NCBI RefSeq assembly: GCF_001610835.1
Contig: NZ_CP011270.1
Location: 5,412,001 to 5,476,000 of the forward strand
Origin: Planctomyces sp. SH-PL14
GTDB taxonomy: Bacteria; Planctomycetota; Planctomycetia; Planctomycetales; Planctomycetaceae
DNA length: 64,000 bases
Direction of reading: 5' to 3'
Shown here: one piece after another, positions 46,718 through 54,442 of the stretch
How the letters are laid out: each line of letters opens with the position of its first letter
Numbering within the stretch: the first letter of the stretch is position 1
The notes under the pieces: generated by a model
Seen by the model: only the letters and a program-made list of their open reading frames with translations
Told to the model about the DNA's origin: nothing
The model's database searches: none
Position numbers and translations under genes: made by a program

Positions 46718-47034
46718 CCGGGTCCAGGGGCACCCTGGTGGGGAGTGCAGAGGGGCAACGCCCCTTTGCCCGCCGGAGGCCTGGCCGTCGAGAGACGTCT
46801 GAAGGAGCGAGTGTCCAAGCGCGGACACCGTGTCGGATGCCCCCTCACCAACCCGCCGCGGCTGTAAAGCGCGCGGTGAGTTCTCAACGCCGGTTCCACA
46901 AAAGGGACGTCCGTTGCTTACCACGGTTCCTCATGGAAATGCCTCCGGCGGCAAGGGGGCGTGGCCCCCTTGACCCCAGGCTGCTGTCGCACGTTGGGTT
47001 TGAGCAATGGAAGTCCGTCCGGCAAGGACACGGG
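46718..47034 (-). repeat. H320 repeat copy 11 (full)
   Basis: Full copy whose right end begins 6 bases after the MFS stop. Left hairpin CAAGGGGGC-CAC-GCCCCCTTG, centre GTGTCC-GCGCTT-GGACAC, inner right AGGGGC-GTT-GCCCCT, terminal CCAGGG-TGC-CCCTGG. It separates the MFS gene from the small lipoprotein gene. Confidence 0.9.
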
Positions 47035-47177
47035 TTGAGCCCTCGCGACAAGCGGACCCCCAACCCAACCGGCGAAAACTGCGTTTCCCAACACCCCCCC
47101 AACCAACTCCACTGGACGGTTCCCGGCAGCTCCAGCGACAACGACGCCACACGTCGTTCCGCTCGAGGTCCCGCATC

Positions 47178-47429
47178 ATGCCCTGGAAGCCGCTCTGCCT
47201 CCCGCTGCTCGCCCTGCTGCTGAGCGCCGGCTGCGTCACCCCCCTGGGTAAGAGCCGGACCGCGGCCCGCCACTCCGACTCCGAAGACGAGGACGACGAC
47301 GACGCCACCCCGGAAACGATCCGTCGCCACACCGGGAAGCCGACCTACGAGCCGGACCCCTGGAACATCAACAAGTGGCTCAAGGACGAACGGACCGCCG
47401 AGATCGAACGCAACCTCGGAGTCCACTGA
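47178..47429 (+). CDS. Small predicted lipoprotein, 83 residues
   Basis: A short protein with a lipoprotein signal (MPWKPLCLPLLALLLSAGC, Cys at 19), an acidic linker (SDSEDEDDDDATPE) and a conserved-looking end (PDPWNINKWLKDERTAEIERNLG). The clean lipobox and the non-random tail support coding. I do not know a family. The ATG at 47178 begins the signal, although the frame is open to 47007. Confidence 0.65.
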   Translation: MPWKPLCLPLLALLLSAGCVTPLGKSRTAARHSDSEDEDDDDATPETIRRHTGKPTYEPDPWNINKWLKDERTAEIERNLGVH

Positions 47430-47685
47430 CCCCGCCCGGTCGCCGCGTCCCGAGTCGTCCCCCGACATCGCTCCACCGCGTCCCACCCTCCCGCTCCTGA
47501 CCCGCCGCCGCAACGCCGCTCTCCCCCCGGATGAGCCGCCGCGGCCTCTCGGAAAACTCACTCTCGCGGCCGCTTGCTCGCCGCATTCCGCCCCCGTACG
47601 CTCACGCTCCAGATCTTCCTCCGGTCCCGCCACCCCGGCCTGAGATGAGACGCGTGGCGCGATCGGCCCGGCCTCTTTTCCGAGG

Positions 47686-49191
47686 ATGTTCAACATGCTG
47701 TTTCGGTCGCTCTCGATGCTCGTGGGATGGGCCGCCGCCCTCTCCGCCTCCGCTGCCTTCGCGGACGTCAAACTCGGCTCCCCCTTCCAGCACCACATGG
47801 TCCTGCAGCGGGACGCCAACGTCCCCGTCTGGGGCTGGGCCGACGCCGGCGAAGGAGTCACCGTCACCATCCGCGGCCAGGCCAAGTCCGCCAAGGCGGG
47901 CGACGACGGCAAGTGGACCGTCACCCTCGACCCCCTCTCGGCCAGCAGCGAAGCGACCTCGCTGACGGTGAAGGGAAAGAACGAGATCAAGCTCGACGAC
48001 GTCCTCGTCGGCGAAGTCTGGGTCTGCAGCGGCCAGTCCAACATGGAATGGTCCATCGCCGCCTCGATCGATCCCGACCTGGAATCGTCGGGCGCCAACT
48101 TCCCGCAGATCCGCCTCCTCCAGATCCCCAACGTCCCCATGATGGAGCCGCAGCAGACCTGCGGCGGCGAGTGGAAGGTCTGCACGCCGGACGCCGTCCG
48201 CGGCTTCTCCGCCGTCGGCTTCTTCTTCGGCCGGCAGCTCCACCAGACCCTCGGCGTCCCCGTCGGCCTCATCGCCTCGGACTGGGGCGGCACCCCGGCC
48301 GAAGCCTGGACCAGCCCGGAAGCGATGGCCGGCACCGCCGAACTCCAGCCGGTCGTCGACCGCTGGAAGGGAATGGTCGCCAACTATGAGAAGAACAAGG
48401 ACGTCGTCGGCCAGGACGGCAAGAAGCCCCAGGACCCGACCAAGAACCCGCACCACCCCAGCGTCCTCTACAACGGCATGATCGCCCCCATCGCCGGTTA
48501 CGCCATCCGCGGCGCCATCTGGTACCAGGGGGAATCGAACGCCAGCCGCGCCTACCAGTACCGCCTCCTCATGCCGACGATGATCCAGAGCTGGCGGACC
48601 GCCTGGAAGCAGGGAGACTTCTCCTTCTACCAGGTCCAGCTCGCCAACTTCATGGCCCCCAAAGGCGAACCCGGCGACAGCGCCTGGGCCGAACTGCGGG
48701 AAGCCCAGATCGTCGCCACCAAGGCGATCCCGAACGTCGGCGCTGCCTGCATCATCGACATCGGGGCCGAGAAGGACATCCACCCCAAGGACAAGCAGAA
48801 CGTCGGCAAGCGCCTCGCCCGCCTCGCCCTCAACCGGGACTACAACCGCAAGGACGTCGTCCCGCACGGCCCGCTCTACCAGTCCTCCGAGGTCAAGGAG
48901 GACAAGTGCGTGATCAAGTTCGACATCGCCGGCTCCAAGCTGATCCCCTACTACGGCCAGCCCCTCAAGGGCTTTGCCATCGCTGGTGAAGACAAGGCCT
49001 GGAAGTGGGCCGAAGCCAAAATCACCGGTCCGGACACGATCGAAGTCTGGAGCAAGGACGTCCCCGCCCCCAAGTCGGTCCGCTACAACTGGGCCGACAA
49101 CCCGAGCGGCACGCTCTATAACGAGCTCTACCTCCCGGCCTACCCGTTCCGGACGGACGACTGGAAAGGCGTCACGGCTGACGCGAAGTAG
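47686..49191 (+). CDS. Sialate O-acetylesterase (SGNH hydrolase)
   Basis: A 501-residue secreted esterase with signal MLFRSLSMLVGWAAALSASAAFA. It has the SASA-domain layout: a beta-sandwich start (LGSPFQHHMVLQRDANVPVWG), then the SGNH core with nucleophile S118 in CSGQSNMEWS. WGGTPAEAW, IWYQGESNASRAYQYR and the C-terminal DIHPKDKQNVGKRLA supply the catalytic Asp/His. Such enzymes remove O-acetyl groups from sialic acids or plant polysaccharides. The nearby NanM-type and MFS genes suggest sialic acids. Either ATG, 47686 or 47695, could be the start. A strong terminator follows. Confidence 0.93.
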   Translation: MFNMLFRSLSMLVGWAAALSASAAFADVKLGSPFQHHMVLQRDANVPVWGWADAGEGVTVTIRGQAKSAKAGDDGKWTVTLDPLSASSEATSLTVKGKNEIKLDDVLVGEVWVCSGQSNMEWSIAASIDPDLESSGANFPQIRLLQIPNVPMMEPQQTCGGEWKVCTPDAVRGFSAVGFFFGRQLHQTLGVPVGLIASDWGGTPAEAWTSPEAMAGTAELQPVVDRWKGMVANYEKNKDVVGQDGKKPQDPTKNPHHPSVLYNGMIAPIAGYAIRGAIWYQGESNASRAYQYRLLMPTMIQSWRTAWKQGDFSFYQVQLANFMAPKGEPGDSAWAELREAQIVATKAIPNVGAACIIDIGAEKDIHPKDKQNVGKRLARLALNRDYNRKDVVPHGPLYQSSEVKEDKCVIKFDIAGSKLIPYYGQPLKGFAIAGEDKAWKWAEAKITGPDTIEVWSKDVPAPKSVRYNWADNPSGTLYNELYLPAYPFRTDDWKGVTADAK

Positions 49192-49219
49192 TTGACCAGC
49201 GACCGAATCGTCGAACCCC

Positions 49220-49259
49220 CACGCCCCGCCCGGTGTCCCCCAGGCGGGGCGTGTTCATT
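49220..49259 (+). terminator. Intrinsic terminator after the esterase gene
   Basis: A perfect 11-bp stem (CACGCCCCGCC at 49220-49230 with GGCGGGGCGTG at 49243-49253) and 12-base loop are followed by TTCATTT. It lies 29 bases after the stop codon. Confidence 0.8.
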
Positions 49260-49328
49260 TCCTCACCCGTCCGCGTCTGAACCGGTCCGTTCCCGTTCCC
49301 GCCACCTCCAGCGCCGACGGAACCCCCG

Positions 49329-49619
49329 ATGTTGATCCGGTGTCTCGGCTGCGAAGTCATCCACGATTCCGCGGCGGCAGTCTGCCCCGGCTGCGGCCGC
49401 TGCCCGAACTGCGGAGACCGCCGCATCTCCAGCCGGGACCTCCAATCCCACCACCTGTGCCCCCAGTGCCGAACCCCCTACTGCAGCGGCTGCAGCCGCT
49501 GCCACCAATGCGGAACCGTCCGAACGTTCGAAGCCCCACCCTGCCGCTGCGGATTTCCACATCAACCGGGCCTGATCGAAGCCCTGGAGAACCGCTGCGG
49601 AGTCCCCTCCGGCGAATGA
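49329..49619 (+). CDS. Cysteine-rich zinc-ribbon-like protein
   Basis: A 96-residue protein with five or six CxxC pairs: CLGC, CPGCGRCPNCG, CPQC, CSGCSRCHQCG and PCRCG. This pattern is typical of double or triple zinc ribbons. No other domain is attached, and no signal or membrane segment is seen. It could be a small nucleic-acid or protein-binding adaptor. Placed just before the tRNA gene that marks the prophage insertion, it is the last host gene of the window. Confidence 0.75.
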   Translation: MLIRCLGCEVIHDSAAAVCPGCGRCPNCGDRRISSRDLQSHHLCPQCRTPYCSGCSRCHQCGTVRTFEAPPCRCGFPHQPGLIEALENRCGVPSGE

Positions 49620-49662
49620 ATCCGAAGCCCGCCATCAATCATGTCCCACCGCCTCCGCCACC

Positions 49663-49692
49663 TTGACGCTGGCCCGGCGGAAGGACTAACGT
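49663..49692 (+). promoter_or_regulatory. Sigma70-like promoter of the tRNA-Pro gene
   Basis: TTGACG (49663), an 18-base spacer and TAACGT (49687) lie 20 bases before the tRNA 5' end. A promoter here would still transcribe the truncated tRNA into the prophage. Confidence 0.45.
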
Positions 49693-49711
49693 CCGCGACG
49701 CCGCAAGGCAC

Positions 49712-49752
49712 CGGGGTGTAGCTCAGCCTGGCTAGAGCGCCTGCTTTGGGAG
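49712..49752 (+). pseudogene. tRNA-Pro(TGG) 5' half, cut by prophage at the anticodon loop
   Basis: CGGGGTGTAGCTCAGCCTGG, then the rest of the D arm, the 5' anticodon stem CCTGC and loop TTTGGGA with anticodon TGG (49747-49749), match a bacterial tRNA-Pro. The expected 3' stem GCAGG, the T arm (GGTTCGAATCC type) and acceptor strand CACCCCG are absent. Phage sequence follows directly. The crossover lies in or next to the loop. The intact gene is expected at the far prophage end, outside this window. Confidence 0.85.
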
Positions 49753-49812
49753 AGCGTGTTCTCCACAGCGCCCCACCTCTGCGGCCGTGGATTTCTTGGC
49801 ATCAACCCCGTG

Positions 49813-50979
49813 TCAGCCGGTTTTCACACCACTCTGACCCCTTATGGCCTTCGCGACAGCCTCTGCCGTGATCTCGTGGTCTCCGGTCTGCGCGTGTCCG
49901 TAAAGGTCGATCGTGGTACTCGCCAAGGTGTGCCCGAGCATGCTGGAAACCAGATGGACTGGCGTCTGTGCTTTCAGGGCCAGCGTCGCAGTGGTGTGCC
50001 GGGCATGGTGCAAGCCGCGGTGAGCGAGCCCGAGAGTTTTCAGGAGCGGCTTCCACATCCGGTTCCCGAAGTTCGATCGCCGGAGAGGCTTTCCCCGCTC
50101 CCCGATGAACACCCACGGATTCGCTGCCTGCTTTTCCCGCACGGCGAGTTGACGGCGCTCATGCAGGGCGTCGAGGCATATCTCGGACAGACCGATGGTC
50201 CTTTTGCCCGCCGTCGTCTTGGGCTCGCGCTCATGAATGACTCCGGCGACTTCCGATCGCTGCCGTGTGACGGAGATCGTTTTGTCATCCCAGTTGATGT
50301 CCTTCCACTGGAGGGCAAACAGCTCTCCCTGGCGGAGGCCGCAGAAGAACGACATCACGAAGAGGGCATACAGCCGATCATTGCGGACAGACGCCAAGAT
50401 GCGCTGCACCTCTTCGACCGTGAACGGAATGATCGTTGGTCGTGGCATCGACGGGCGTCGCACCCCCGCCGTGAAGTCGTATCCAGTGGCACCCATCTCA
50501 ATGGCGCCCTTTGCCGCCGCGCGAAGAACAGACAGGGCGATCTGTCGAGTGCGAGCCCCAATCTTCGTCGACTTTCCCTTCCTCTCGACGGTTCTCTCTT
50601 TCAGGGACGCCATCCAGCGACTGACCTCGAACGCTGTCAGCTGCGAAAGGTAGTAGTGCCCCAGGTCAGGGATGATGTAGTTGTCGATCGAAAGCCGGTA
50701 GGACTGACGCGTCGCCGGCGCCAGTTCAATTGCCTCCATCCAGTTCTGCAGAAACTCCCTCAGAGTCATTCGCCCAACGGAAACGGATCGCTGGCGAACG
50801 ATTGTCCGCATGGCCTCCAGTTCCTGCAGAGCCTGCTCTCGCGTTGCGGCATATCGCTCAGTTCGCTTCTGCTTGCCATCCAGCAACGTGACGCAGACCC
50901 GGGCCACCCAGCGCCCGTCCTTTCGCCTGAAGACAGAGCCATCACCTCGGCGGCCGCGGCTTTTTCGTTTTCGGTTCAT
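49813..50979 (-). CDS. int: Tyrosine recombinase (phage integrase)
   Basis: A 388-residue integrase that recombines attP with the tRNA-Pro site. An N-terminal arm-binding segment (GDGSVFRRKDGRWVARV) precedes a SAM-like core-binding domain (about 72-170). The catalytic domain has R216 in GLRQGEL, H324 and R327 in HHARHT, H350 in LGH and nucleophile Y360 in TIDLYGH. All residues are present, so it looks active. Its 3' end lies about 60 bases from the crossover point. The first 38 bases overlap the end of the small gene upstream, which suggests translational coupling. Confidence 0.96.
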   Translation of the reverse strand: MNRKRKSRGRRGDGSVFRRKDGRWVARVCVTLLDGKQKRTERYAATREQALQELEAMRTIVRQRSVSVGRMTLREFLQNWMEAIELAPATRQSYRLSIDNYIIPDLGHYYLSQLTAFEVSRWMASLKERTVERKGKSTKIGARTRQIALSVLRAAAKGAIEMGATGYDFTAGVRRPSMPRPTIIPFTVEEVQRILASVRNDRLYALFVMSFFCGLRQGELFALQWKDINWDDKTISVTRQRSEVAGVIHEREPKTTAGKRTIGLSEICLDALHERRQLAVREKQAANPWVFIGERGKPLRRSNFGNRMWKPLLKTLGLAHRGLHHARHTTATLALKAQTPVHLVSSMLGHTLASTTIDLYGHAQTGDHEITAEAVAKAIRGQSGVKTG

Positions 50980-51169
50980 CGCTTGTTATGGTCTCCATGT
51001 TGTCGAGAACGACCGAGCGTTGAAGAAGCAGGTTATGTCCCCACTTCTTGTGGAAAATCCTGTTGGCGTGGACCTTCGAGCGAAACGTCTCCAGCTCCTG
51101 GCCGAAGAACGCCGCGTATTCGGAATCGAGATACCAGTCGGTCCCCTCGAAGGGATTTCTGTTTGACAT
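50942..51169 (-). CDS. Small phage protein upstream of integrase (possible excisionase)
   Basis: A 75-residue soluble protein with a basic C-terminus (TKKPRPPR). The segment DSEYAAFFGQELETFRSKVHANRIFHKKWG could form a helix-turn-helix or winged-helix like those of recombination directionality factors. Position directly before and overlapping int supports an excisionase or regulator, but the sequence match is weak. The putative promoter on the opposite strand (51163-51191) overlaps its start codon. Confidence 0.5.
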   Translation of the reverse strand: MSNRNPFEGTDWYLDSEYAAFFGQELETFRSKVHANRIFHKKWGHNLLLQRSVVLDNMETITSDEPKTKKPRPPR

Positions 51170-51191
51170 GGGCGCGCAGGCTCCGTAGCAT
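51163..51191 (+). promoter_or_regulatory. Strong sigma70-type promoter on the plus strand
   Basis: TTGACA (51163-51168), a 17-base spacer and TAGCAT (51186-51191) make one of the best sigma70-like promoters in the window. Transcription would start near 51198 and run toward the terminator at 51261-51297, opposite to the small gene and int. Confidence 0.6.
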
Positions 51192-51197
51192 CACCCG

Positions 51198-51297
51198 CAC
51201 GCAAGGCGCGAGTAATTCCTGTGAGAGGGAGTCATTCAGCCGCGTTCGAGATGCCGAGCCGCTCCAGAGGATTGCCGTCCTCTGGAGCTTTTCTTTT
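51198..51297 (+). ncRNA. Candidate phage small RNA of about 100 nt
   Basis: The promoter at 51163-51191 and the terminator at 51261-51297 bracket about 100 bases with no good gene. A short transcript from this unit would be divergent from the integrase region. Its 5' part (near 51215-51240) contains GTGAGAGGGAGTC, a Shine-Dalgarno-like or GGA-type element. It could be an antisense or regulatory RNA, or a leader attenuated before the gene at 51609. This is inferred only from promoter and terminator. Confidence 0.4.
51261..51297 (+). terminator. Intrinsic terminator
   Basis: A perfect 11-bp stem, GCTCCAGAGGA (51261-51271) with TCCTCTGGAGC (51278-51288), and a TTGCCG loop are followed by TTTTCTTTT. 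It reads on the plus strand, where no gene precedes it. Confidence 0.88.
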
Positions 51298-51608
51298 GGC
51301 CTGACTGCGGCGACGAAGAGTTGTCCGCGCTACGGGAGCGGGCGGGGGCCGACAGCTGGAGGCGCGCGAAGCCGCGCGAGAGAACACCACGGTGGTTCTT
51401 CCTTGTTAACGCAAGAGAAGATTTGCGCTGCGCGGTCTTGGCGGACCGCCGCGACGCCGTGGCTGATTGTGTCACGTTGTTTCGGAACGTCAACCTTTCT
51501 TCGCAGAACGTTGAGGGTTGTCAACACGCTGTTTTCATAGTCCCGGCTGATCCGCAGCCGTGATCGCCGCGTTACGCTGACTGGTTTGAACCTCTGGAGG
51601 GCCTGGAG

Positions 51609-52004
51609 ATGAGTCAGAACACGATAGCGCCAGCCGGGTCGCATCGCGACAAGGTGGCAACCGCCATTGTCTTCGTGATCATGGGCGGGTTCATTGGATG
51701 CGGACTGCTCGGCTTTGATGCCGCGCAGCCGCCCGGCACGGGGAACCCGTGGGTCCCGGTGGTTGGCTACGGGGTCATTCTCGTGGCCGCGCTCTTCCTC
51801 GGTGTGACGACGTTGAACACGCTCGCCGCCGCCGCGGACTACCTGAAGCAGATCGCCGACCAGCAATCGGCAGCGATCGCGAGAAAGCAGGGTGCAGCCG
51901 CTCCACCGAAGGCTCCGTCTGAGGCCGATCGCTTTGCGGACTCGCTCGCCTCTTCGCCGCCCCCCGCCTACAAGGGGCGTGCTCTCGGCAAGCCGGACCT
52001 GTAG
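51609..52004 (+). CDS. Phage membrane protein with two helices
   Basis: A 131-residue protein with two membrane helices (ATAIVFVIMGGFIGCGLLGF and VGYGVILVAALFLGVTTL) and a polar C-terminal tail with a helical part (AADYLKQIADQQSAAIARKQ) and a Pro-rich end. A GGAGGG ribosome-binding site lies before the ATG. Its size and two helices would fit a holin, but the order around it does not show a lysis cassette, so this is only one possibility. Its strand is opposite to the tail operon. Confidence 0.65.
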   Translation: MSQNTIAPAGSHRDKVATAIVFVIMGGFIGCGLLGFDAAQPPGTGNPWVPVVGYGVILVAALFLGVTTLNTLAAAADYLKQIADQQSAAIARKQGAAAPPKAPSEADRFADSLASSPPPAYKGRALGKPDL

Positions 52005-52154
52005 CCGCACCGGCACGTCCGCCAGGTCGAGGCGGTTGAAGCCGAGGTAGACGACCACGATGAGAGTGTGCATGTTTTGACTTTTGGGTCTTGCGCCAGC
52101 GGGGCGTCGTGGTGAGAATCGGGCCGTTCTTTCCAGTTCTCACCGGAGGCCACC

Positions 52155-52448
52155 ATGGGCGTTTCTGTTGCTCGTTCCGAAACCTTCTACCGGGAGTGGC
52201 TCATGGGCCGTGGCAAGTGGAATCCTGAAGACTTTGGCATTGCGGACCTGACGCGGGAGCAGGCGATCGACGCTATCTGCAACCAGTTCGCCGACACCTT
52301 CCATGGAACGTGGACTGTCGATGAACTGGTCCTTCATCCGGTGGATGCGATTCGGTTTTGCCAGGACGTTCGGTACCGACAGCGGTGGTACGACTGCCCT
52401 GACGACATCATCCTGCGATCCCTCATGAGTCGCCGGAAAAACCCGTAG
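52155..52448 (+). CDS. Small phage protein, 97 residues
   Basis: A compact acidic protein (REQAIDAICNQFADTFHGTW, VDELVLHPVDAIRFCQDVRY, RRYDCPDDIILRSLMSRRK type ends). The sequence looks like small hypothetical phage proteins with a helical fold. A CCGGAGGCC ribosome-binding site precedes the ATG. An open frame on the other strand overlaps it. I judge the plus-strand version as the coding one from its amino-acid composition. Function unknown. Confidence 0.6.
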   Translation: MGVSVARSETFYREWLMGRGKWNPEDFGIADLTREQAIDAICNQFADTFHGTWTVDELVLHPVDAIRFCQDVRYRQRWYDCPDDIILRSLMSRRKNP

Positions 52449-52681
52449 TCCCCGGTTGCGAGCACGAATCCATTCGACCTCCCTCAACGTCAGAGTGATG
52501 TTGTCGCCTTCGATGACTCTCTCCCCGTTGGGGGTGGTGAGAATGGGCATAGGACGGTTCCTGAGCAGTGGGCGCACGGGGGCCCGGAGACGACACCGCG
52601 GCGAAGTGCGCGCGGCGGGACACGGAGTGAATCAGGGATAGAGAGCGACGCGAGCAGGCGCCGCCGGTGGGTCAGCGTACC

Positions 52682-52807
52682 CTAGAGAGACGGCCAGAGC
52701 TGGCGGGCCTGTAGCATCACAGCATGGGCGCGGAGGAACGCGAGCGACCGGCACAGGTCCGGGTCGGTTCTCCAATCGGTGATCTGGTCATCAACAACGT
52801 GGCGCAT
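52682..52807 (-). CDS. Very small phage protein, 41 residues
   Basis: MRHVVDDQITDWRTDPDLCR followed by a helical, hydrophobic end. It has a strong Shine-Dalgarno sequence (GGAGGAA, 6-8 bases before the ATG at 52807). The length makes the call uncertain. It lies on the same strand as the tail operon, 105 bases downstream of the last gene. Confidence 0.4.
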   Translation of the reverse strand: MRHVVDDQITDWRTDPDLCRSLAFLRAHAVMLQARQLWPSL

Positions 52808-52911
52808 GGGGTTCCTCCGATCTTCCTCCAAAGGGGAAACGTGATGTGGGTTTCGGGTCCGATCCAAGAAGCCTGAACATCACAGGCGGCGGCAGCGATC
52901 CAACGCTGTCA

Positions 52912-53064
52912 TCAGTGCAATACGAGAAGAATGCAGTCCCGGATGAGTCGGGTCAAGGACATTTGGTCAGCAGTGGACAGATTGTAGCCTGATCGCGGGA
53001 AACCCAACGTTTCGTCAAGCAGGTCCACAATCACTTGACAGTTTCCATGTGGAGAACGTGTCAA
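52912..53064 (-). CDS. Very small phage protein, 50 residues, TTGA-coupled
   Basis: The last 42 residues (VIVDLLDETLGFPRSGYNLS then TADQMSLTRLIRDC) look like real protein. The frame would start at a TTG overlapping the stop of the upstream gene (TTGA), which suggests translational coupling. ATG is not available at this position. It would be the last cistron of the tail operon. Function unknown. Confidence 0.35.
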   Translation of the reverse strand: MTRSPHGNCQVIVDLLDETLGFPRSGYNLSTADQMSLTRLIRDCILLVLH

Positions 53065-53486
53065 ACCTCGATCCCGGCCGCGGCGGTGAAGATGTCGTCG
53101 AGGGCCGCTTCTAACCCTGGGACCGCAGCCGCAATCAACTGCAGCATCGGCGAGTCCCGGCGGAACGTGAGAGCGTTGCGATAGGCGATCAGGGCTTCCT
53201 CCCCAGCAGACGCGACCGCGGTTTCGACCGCCTCCAGAAACCCCGCGCGGCGGAGGGCGATCTTGGCCTGGAGCGGGGAGACTTCGGCCGGGATGGATGC
53301 GGCATCCCAATTCCACGCGGCAAGGATTCCGTTCGCCAGATTCTGCAGCTCTTGGCTGACGCCCTCCGCGAAGTCGATCCGCTCTTTCGACAGACCGACG
53401 AAGCCGACCCCTTCACGAGTCAGGAGGCGGGACAGGTCGTCCACCCGTCCCCGAAACTGCAGCATTTCTTCCATCGTCGGGATCAT
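53061..53486 (-). CDS. Phage tail-associated helical protein
   Basis: A 141-residue protein. The C-terminal part (SPLQAKIALRRAGFLEAVET, FRRDSPMLQLIAAAVPG, LDDIFTAAAGI) matches a short family common near tail fibres in phages of Gram-negative bacteria, with pattern LQAxxALxxAGLLxAVE and FRRDSP. The N-terminal part is a separate helical domain (about 1-65). Start at the ATG 53486, overlapping the fibre gene stop by four bases (ATGA). Probably a fibre assembly or tail accessory protein. Confidence 0.65.
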   Translation of the reverse strand: MIPTMEEMLQFRGRVDDLSRLLTREGVGFVGLSKERIDFAEGVSQELQNLANGILAAWNWDAASIPAEVSPLQAKIALRRAGFLEAVETAVASAGEEALIAYRNALTFRRDSPMLQLIAAAVPGLEAALDDIFTAAAGIEV

Positions 53487-54439
53487 GCGAGCACCTGCCC
53501 CCCGACGGTGTAGTAGTAGTAGGTCGAGTTCCCGCTCCCTGTGGCGGATTCGGTGACGTAGTAGACCGCGTAGCCAGTGTTGGCATCGACCGTCATCGTC
53601 ATCCCGAAGCCTGGGATGATCGTGCTGTTCCAGTCCATCCACTGCGTGTGCGAGGTCGTGACGGAACCAAGGCCAAGGCGAGCCCCCTGCGATCCCGCTC
53701 CCGATGCGTTGAACGCTCCGTTGAGCCAGAGCATGGTCGAACTGTGGGCCATGCACGAGACCCACTCCATCGTGTGCGTCGAGGCGTTGTTCCACCCTCG
53801 GACCGTCGTGCTGGAGTAGGTGTGGTTCGTGGCGTCCGTGCGATGGAACCGCCTGCTGACGGGGTGCCAGAGATTCGACACGAACCGCTTCGCCAGAGAG
53901 TCCTCGGTTGTGCTGGTGCCGGTGGTCCGGATCGTTCCGAGAAGCGTTCCGCGGTTCGCCGCGACCGTTCCGCCCGCCATGACCGGGGTAAAGGACGACG
54001 TGTTGACCCAGATACCGTTGAGCAGAGAGACCGCCGCCGAGCGGGTCGTGTCGTTCGTCCAGGCCGGGGCCAGGTCAATCACCGGCGCGCCGCCGGAGTC
54101 GTAGGCGAAGACGTCATAGTTCTTCCCCGACGTGAGCCCCGAGAGTGAGCGGCTGAGCTCCGCGAAGGCGTACGGCACCCACAGCGTCCCGTTGTAGATC
54201 GAGACGACGTTCCCCCGCCACGGCGTCAGATAGACGGTTGACTTTGCCGCCTGATCGGCTGTGGAGATCGGAACGCCGGTTTCCAGTGTCAGCCGGCCGC
54301 ACAGGAAGGGAGTCGGATTCGCAAGGGACGCGTTCCCGAGACCCAGGTTGTCCCGAGCGCCGGCCGCCGTAGTCGCGCCGGTGCCCCCTTCCACGATAGG
54401 AAGCCCGGACGGCAGGTCGATCTGCGAGAGGAACTCCAT
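53483..54439 (-). CDS. Phage tail fibre protein
   Basis: A 318-residue structural protein. The N-terminus (LPSGLPIVEGGTGATTAAGA followed by RDNLGLG) has the short GGTGATTAAGARxNLG motif common in tail fibres. The rest is beta-rich with many Ser, Thr and Gly and two segments similar to receptor-binding tips (YSSTTVRGWNNAST, YYVTESATGSGNS). It probably forms the trimeric receptor-binding end. It is close to two further fibre-type genes upstream, with only 3 bases between. Confidence 0.82.
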   Translation of the reverse strand: MEFLSQIDLPSGLPIVEGGTGATTAAGARDNLGLGNASLANPTPFLCGRLTLETGVPISTADQAAKSTVYLTPWRGNVVSIYNGTLWVPYAFAELSRSLSGLTSGKNYDVFAYDSGGAPVIDLAPAWTNDTTRSAAVSLLNGIWVNTSSFTPVMAGGTVAANRGTLLGTIRTTGTSTTEDSLAKRFVSNLWHPVSRRFHRTDATNHTYSSTTVRGWNNASTHTMEWVSCMAHSSTMLWLNGAFNASGAGSQGARLGLGSVTTSHTQWMDWNSTIIPGFGMTMTVDANTGYAVYYVTESATGSGNSTYYYYTVGGQVLA

Positions 54440-54442
54440 CCC

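Larger units (their letters stand above)
51170..51608. other. Phage intergenic region, no convincing gene
   Basis: Besides the candidate small RNA (51198-51297), the remaining 300 bases show no convincing gene. Sequence near 51498-51535 has GAACGT-type direct repeats and a GTTGTCAAC palindrome, which could be repressor operators. Open frames here have skewed, Arg/Ser-rich translations and were not called. Confidence 0.4.

Noticed and set aside
49712-49800. Intron in tRNA-Pro instead of a prophage junction
   Set aside because: No group I intron core is visible, no 3' half is found nearby, and an integrase lies directly next to the junction.
51236-51493. 85-residue minus-strand open frame in the phage regulatory region
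   Set aside because: Arg/Ser-rich, no ribosome-binding site, and it covers the candidate terminator and operators.
49756-51540. 594-residue plus-strand open frame across the integrase
   Set aside because: It is antisense to a complete integrase with all catalytic residues and has no domain of its own.
52140-52550. Minus-strand open frame starting MPILTTPNGERVIEGDN, overlapping the 97-residue plus-strand gene
   Set aside because: The first 40 residues look real, but the rest mirrors the plus-strand gene and has a shadow-like composition. Both cannot easily be coding over the full length. A short gene that ends early or is frameshifted remains possible.
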